From NCBI GenBank assembly GCA_003586115.2, contig QVOM02000034.1:131847936-131911935 (forward strand): a stretch of 64,000 nt of DNA, given 5' to 3'. The notes under the pieces were generated by a model that saw nothing but the letters and a program-made list of their open reading frames with translations, did not search any database and had not been told where the DNA came from. Position numbers and translations under genes: made by a program. This DNA comes from Salvator merianae. Its lineage: Eukaryota; Chordata; Lepidosauria; Squamata; Teiidae. Of the stretch, positions 61,401 to 64,000 are shown one piece after another (position 1 is the stretch's first letter; each line of letters begins with the position of its first letter).

Positions 61401-62799
61401 CAGGAAATGGCGGACTGAAGTCTCAAGCAAAGTGTTTCTGCATGAGAAAACTTTGGTAGCAGAAACGGTGACAGGGAAGTCATTTCCAGCTGCTGAATCT
61501 CTCTGGATACGGGGAGAGCATTGGGATTGCCCTTCTGCACTTCAGAATGCTGCTCCTCGTGAATCGTCCTTGGAGACCCTGTGCTTTACTGTGAGTAGAC
61601 CAGTGAGAAGCCGAGAAATTGTCAGCACTGCCCAGCTGCCCAAGCAAGCCCCCAAAGGGGCACTAAATCTACAAGATCCCAACTTTCTTAAACTATTTTG
61701 GATTACAATTCTAAAGCTGAAGAGAGATCTTCCTTTTGGTGATATAACTATGCCTCCAGTGAGTTGTCTTCTTGTGGTATTGAAGAAAGGAGGGAAGGAA
61801 AAGCTTATTTAAAAGACTTTAATTTACCTTTAACTGCGGAAAGCTTAACAAGAGTTTGGAGTATCAAAGTTATAAATGAATAAGGGTGACTGTAAAACTT
61901 TTCTAACTAAAAGGAAAAGACAGAATATTTTATTTTTGGTGAATCTGGTTTCAATTTAATGAAGCTACCAATACAGAGACTAAGGCAGTGGGAAAGTTCT
62001 TTGGTTATTTTAGCAAGAAGTATTTGAATGGACTAAATGTAATAACAAGAAGATAAGGTGCCTGCAGAAAAGCAAAACAGAGAGGAGGGAGAAGAGAGTG
62101 ACCTTTTCCTTTAACTTGGGAATATTGGCTAAAATTAATGAATATAGAATTACTGCTAGGGTGTAATCAGACGGGCTATTTTGGTCAGCTTCCAGTCACA
62201 CAGAAGCTGCAGCGTTCATAAAGCTCTTTGGGAAAGCTGCCTCTGTGCTTCTCTGAGGCTTCCTAGGTCTGCTCTTCTATATTCAGCTTTTCTGTGCTTT
62301 CGGGTCACCTTGGGGAACACCTCAACCAATCAGAGCCTTGCAGGAACCCATGGAACAATAACACAAGAAGGGAGGGGGCAAGCGAGCTCTTGCCGGCTCA
62401 GGGAACTTTTCAAACTCCCTGCCTTCTGTACATGAAAAAATATTTTAGCAGCAAGGCGTGGGAGAAAGCCCCTAGCTACTAAAGTCCAGTGTGCTTTTTT
62501 AATTACAGAAGGCAAGGGGTTTGTAAAGTTTCCCCACACCAGCAAATCTCTCCCTCCCCTTTTCTCCCTGTGCTGGCAAATCTCTCCCTCTGCTCTTAGT
62601 TAAAAGCTTCAAGCAGTTTCCATTCAAATCCTTAACTTCCAGGGTTTTTCCCTTTCCAAAGGAAATGTCTCCCTCTCTGCCCTCTGCTCCAGTTCCCCGA
62701 GCCATCGTTGAACCGGAGAATAAAGGGGGGAGAGAGAGAGAATAAGGGAGATGTTGAACCAGAGAATAGACAGAAACCTGGCAGTTAAAGAGTTAGTGG

Positions 62800-63364
62800 T
62801 AGGGGTGTGCACGAAGGCACTTTTCCCCTTTCGCTTCGCATTCCTGCGAAGCTACGAGGCTTCGTTTTCGCACAAAAAAATATGTGCGAAAATGAAGCCC
62901 TTCGTCTTCGCAGCGAAGATTTTTGCCGCAACCGGAAGCAGAGAAATCAAGGCGAAGGAAAGATCCTTCGCCTTGATTTCTCTGTTTCCGATGGCGCTCG
63001 CCTCTCTCTCATTCCCCCCCAGTCTGTCAGTGTGCGCGTGGGACTGACAGACTAGGGGGAATGAGAGACAGCAAGCGGGAGAGGAGGGAAATCAACGAAA
63101 GGAAGGGAATCCCTTCCTTTCATTGATTTCCCTCCTCTCCCGCTCGCTGTCTCTCATTTCCCCTCGACTGTCAGCACGCGCACTGACAGCCTAGGGAGAT
63201 GAGACAACAGTAAATTGCGAAGGTCCCGAAATGCATCGAAAATTGAGGGACCTTCGCAATTCAAATTTCGTGATCTTTGTTGCCCTTCGCATTCGATGCG
63301 AAGGGAACGAAATCACGAAATTCGACGAAAATTCGAGTGGCACGAAACTTCGTGCACACCCCTA
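62800..63364. mobile_element. Family C hAT-like element nested in family B
   Basis: A 565-bp element with ends TAGGGGTGTGCACGAAG and CTTCGTGCACACCCCTA. The 8-bp flanks are GTTAGTGG (62792-62799) and GTTAATGG (63365-63372), with one mismatch. The family B copy at 24673-25490 reads GAGTTAATGAC here with nothing inserted, so it is the empty site. TTCGC/GCGAA is again dense. It contains the 97-bp palindrome at 63061-63157. Confidence 0.9.
63061..63157. repeat. 97-bp near-perfect palindrome
   Basis: 48-nt arms around a single A at 63109, with two mismatches by eye. The left arm starts ATGAGAGACAGCAAGCGGG. Confidence 0.92.
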
Positions 63365-63951
63365 GTTAATGGTTTGGAAAATCTCTTCAGCAAAGAGGCG
63401 GGGAGTGACCAATCAGTGAGCAGCTCCCTTTGCAGGCTGTGACTTGGATCGGTGAATCGCCTCATTGGTAAGTGTGTGTGGAAGGCTTTTTTCCTGTGTG
63501 CCCAGGAATTATCTGCTCCTTTTATGCAGGCGATTTTAAAAATCGCTAGTCTGAACACAGCCCTAGAAGTGATAGGCTTTCCAGAACTTTTACAGAAAAT
63601 GTTTCAAACTCAAATATTTGATATGATATCAGACATAAGGATTGACATGTCAAGCCTGAAGGCAGAATTAAAAGAGGACCTTAAAATGAGGTCAAAAATT
63701 TAAAGAAACATCAAAACAATTGACTGAAGATGCAAAACAAATCAAGAAAACTGAGATTATAAATAAAGAGATGGAACAAGGTTTGGATAATCTGGCACCA
63801 CAAGAATAGAGAGAAGAAGAACTGTATTTCAGGTCCAAGGTAATTCTGAAGGAGCTAGAAGTAGATATTAGAGAAAAGATCATTAAGTCTATAGCAGATT
63901 TTCCTATCAGAATGTTGTGCAAGAGGAAGGAAGAGTTAGTTTTTGACAGAA

Positions 63952-64000
63952 GGTCTTTTCACACTTAGCATAGTGGAATGTTCAACTGCGAACATTCCAC
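63952..64000. mobile_element. Left end of a further G-like element, cut by the window edge
   Basis: Starts GGTCTTTTCACACTTAG and contains the hairpin GTGGAATGTTC/GAACATTCCAC with a 6-nt loop, the same end-plus-palindrome design as the G copies at 13503 and 28552. Confidence 0.55.

Larger units (their letters stand above)
62159..63562. mobile_element. Family B DNA transposon, CTA duplication, hosting a family C element
   Basis: Ends GGGTGTAATCAGACGGGC and CTAGTCTGAACACAGCC, flanked by CTA at 62156-62158 and 63563-63565. Without the nested element and its duplication it is about 831 bp and aligns along its length with 24673-25490. Confidence 0.85.
61800..63951 (+). repeat. L1 LINE 5' region and ORF1 remnant, split by nested elements
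   Basis: After the insert at 62159-63562 it encodes MFQTQIFDMISDIRIDMSSL and LEVDIREKIIKSIADFPIR, coiled-coil and C-terminal patterns of L1 ORF1, with frameshifts. It may begin further left, since an unassigned 126-codon frame lies at 61432-61812. It ends where a G-type terminus starts at 63952. Confidence 0.55.

Noticed and set aside
61432..61812. 126-codon frame as a host gene
   Set aside because: It precedes an L1 5' region and matches no domain I know; at most it is part of the L1 5' sequence.

Overview
The window looks like nuclear DNA of a squamate reptile, most likely a lizard. A multi-exon vertebrate selectin gene lies on the minus strand. The rest is packed with LINEs of the CR1, L2 and L1 types plus many short inverted-repeat DNA transposons, a mix typical of lepidosaur genomes. 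I cannot narrow it to a species. Nothing resembles a bacterial operon, CRISPR array or phage.

Region 1 (about 3.5-11.2 kb, minus strand) holds the 5' half of a selectin, a leukocyte/endothelial adhesion receptor. Reading down the minus strand there is a signal-peptide exon (11154-10998), a C-type lectin exon (9806-9417), an EGF exon (6247-6143) and one six-cysteine sushi exon (3679-3494). All four have GT/AG junctions, and every coding junction is phase 1. Further sushi, membrane and cytoplasmic exons must lie beyond the left edge. Motifs lean towards P-selectin, with some L-selectin-like stretches. One ligand position of the lectin calcium site carries Gln in place of the usual Glu. The introns contain repeats, including a DNA element whose insertion site is directly visible because it split a 34-bp tandem array.

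Region 2 (about 11-64 kb) shows no host exon I can support. It is a nested graveyard of transposons. An L2 LINE on the minus strand (about 30.0 to 23.5 kb) is cut by three DNA elements, one of which carries a 1.28-kb LTR-like insert. A CR1 at 50.9-52.9 kb is cut by an L1. A CR1 at 55.6-59.0 kb is cut by a 1,002-bp DNA element with an ATA target duplication. An L1 near 61.8-63.95 kb is cut by an element that itself contains a third one.

I define four working families by their ends. Family A starts GGCCGCGTTCCGACA and is about 1 kb with 3-bp ATA duplications. Family B starts GGGTGTRATCAGAC and is about 0.82 kb with 3-bp duplications. Family G starts GGGCCTGTTCGCAC, with one clear TTA duplication. 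Family C starts TAGGGRTGTGCACRAAG, with 8-bp duplications, and is hAT-like. A, B and G share a GG...GTTCnGAC-like terminus, which suggests one PIF/Harbinger (Tourist-like) mobilising enzyme. No transposase gene is present, so all copies are non-autonomous. A separate 495-bp hAT-like element (53369-53863) carries a CpG-dense load of 17-bp and 29-bp tandem repeats. Many elements contain long perfect or near-perfect palindromes.
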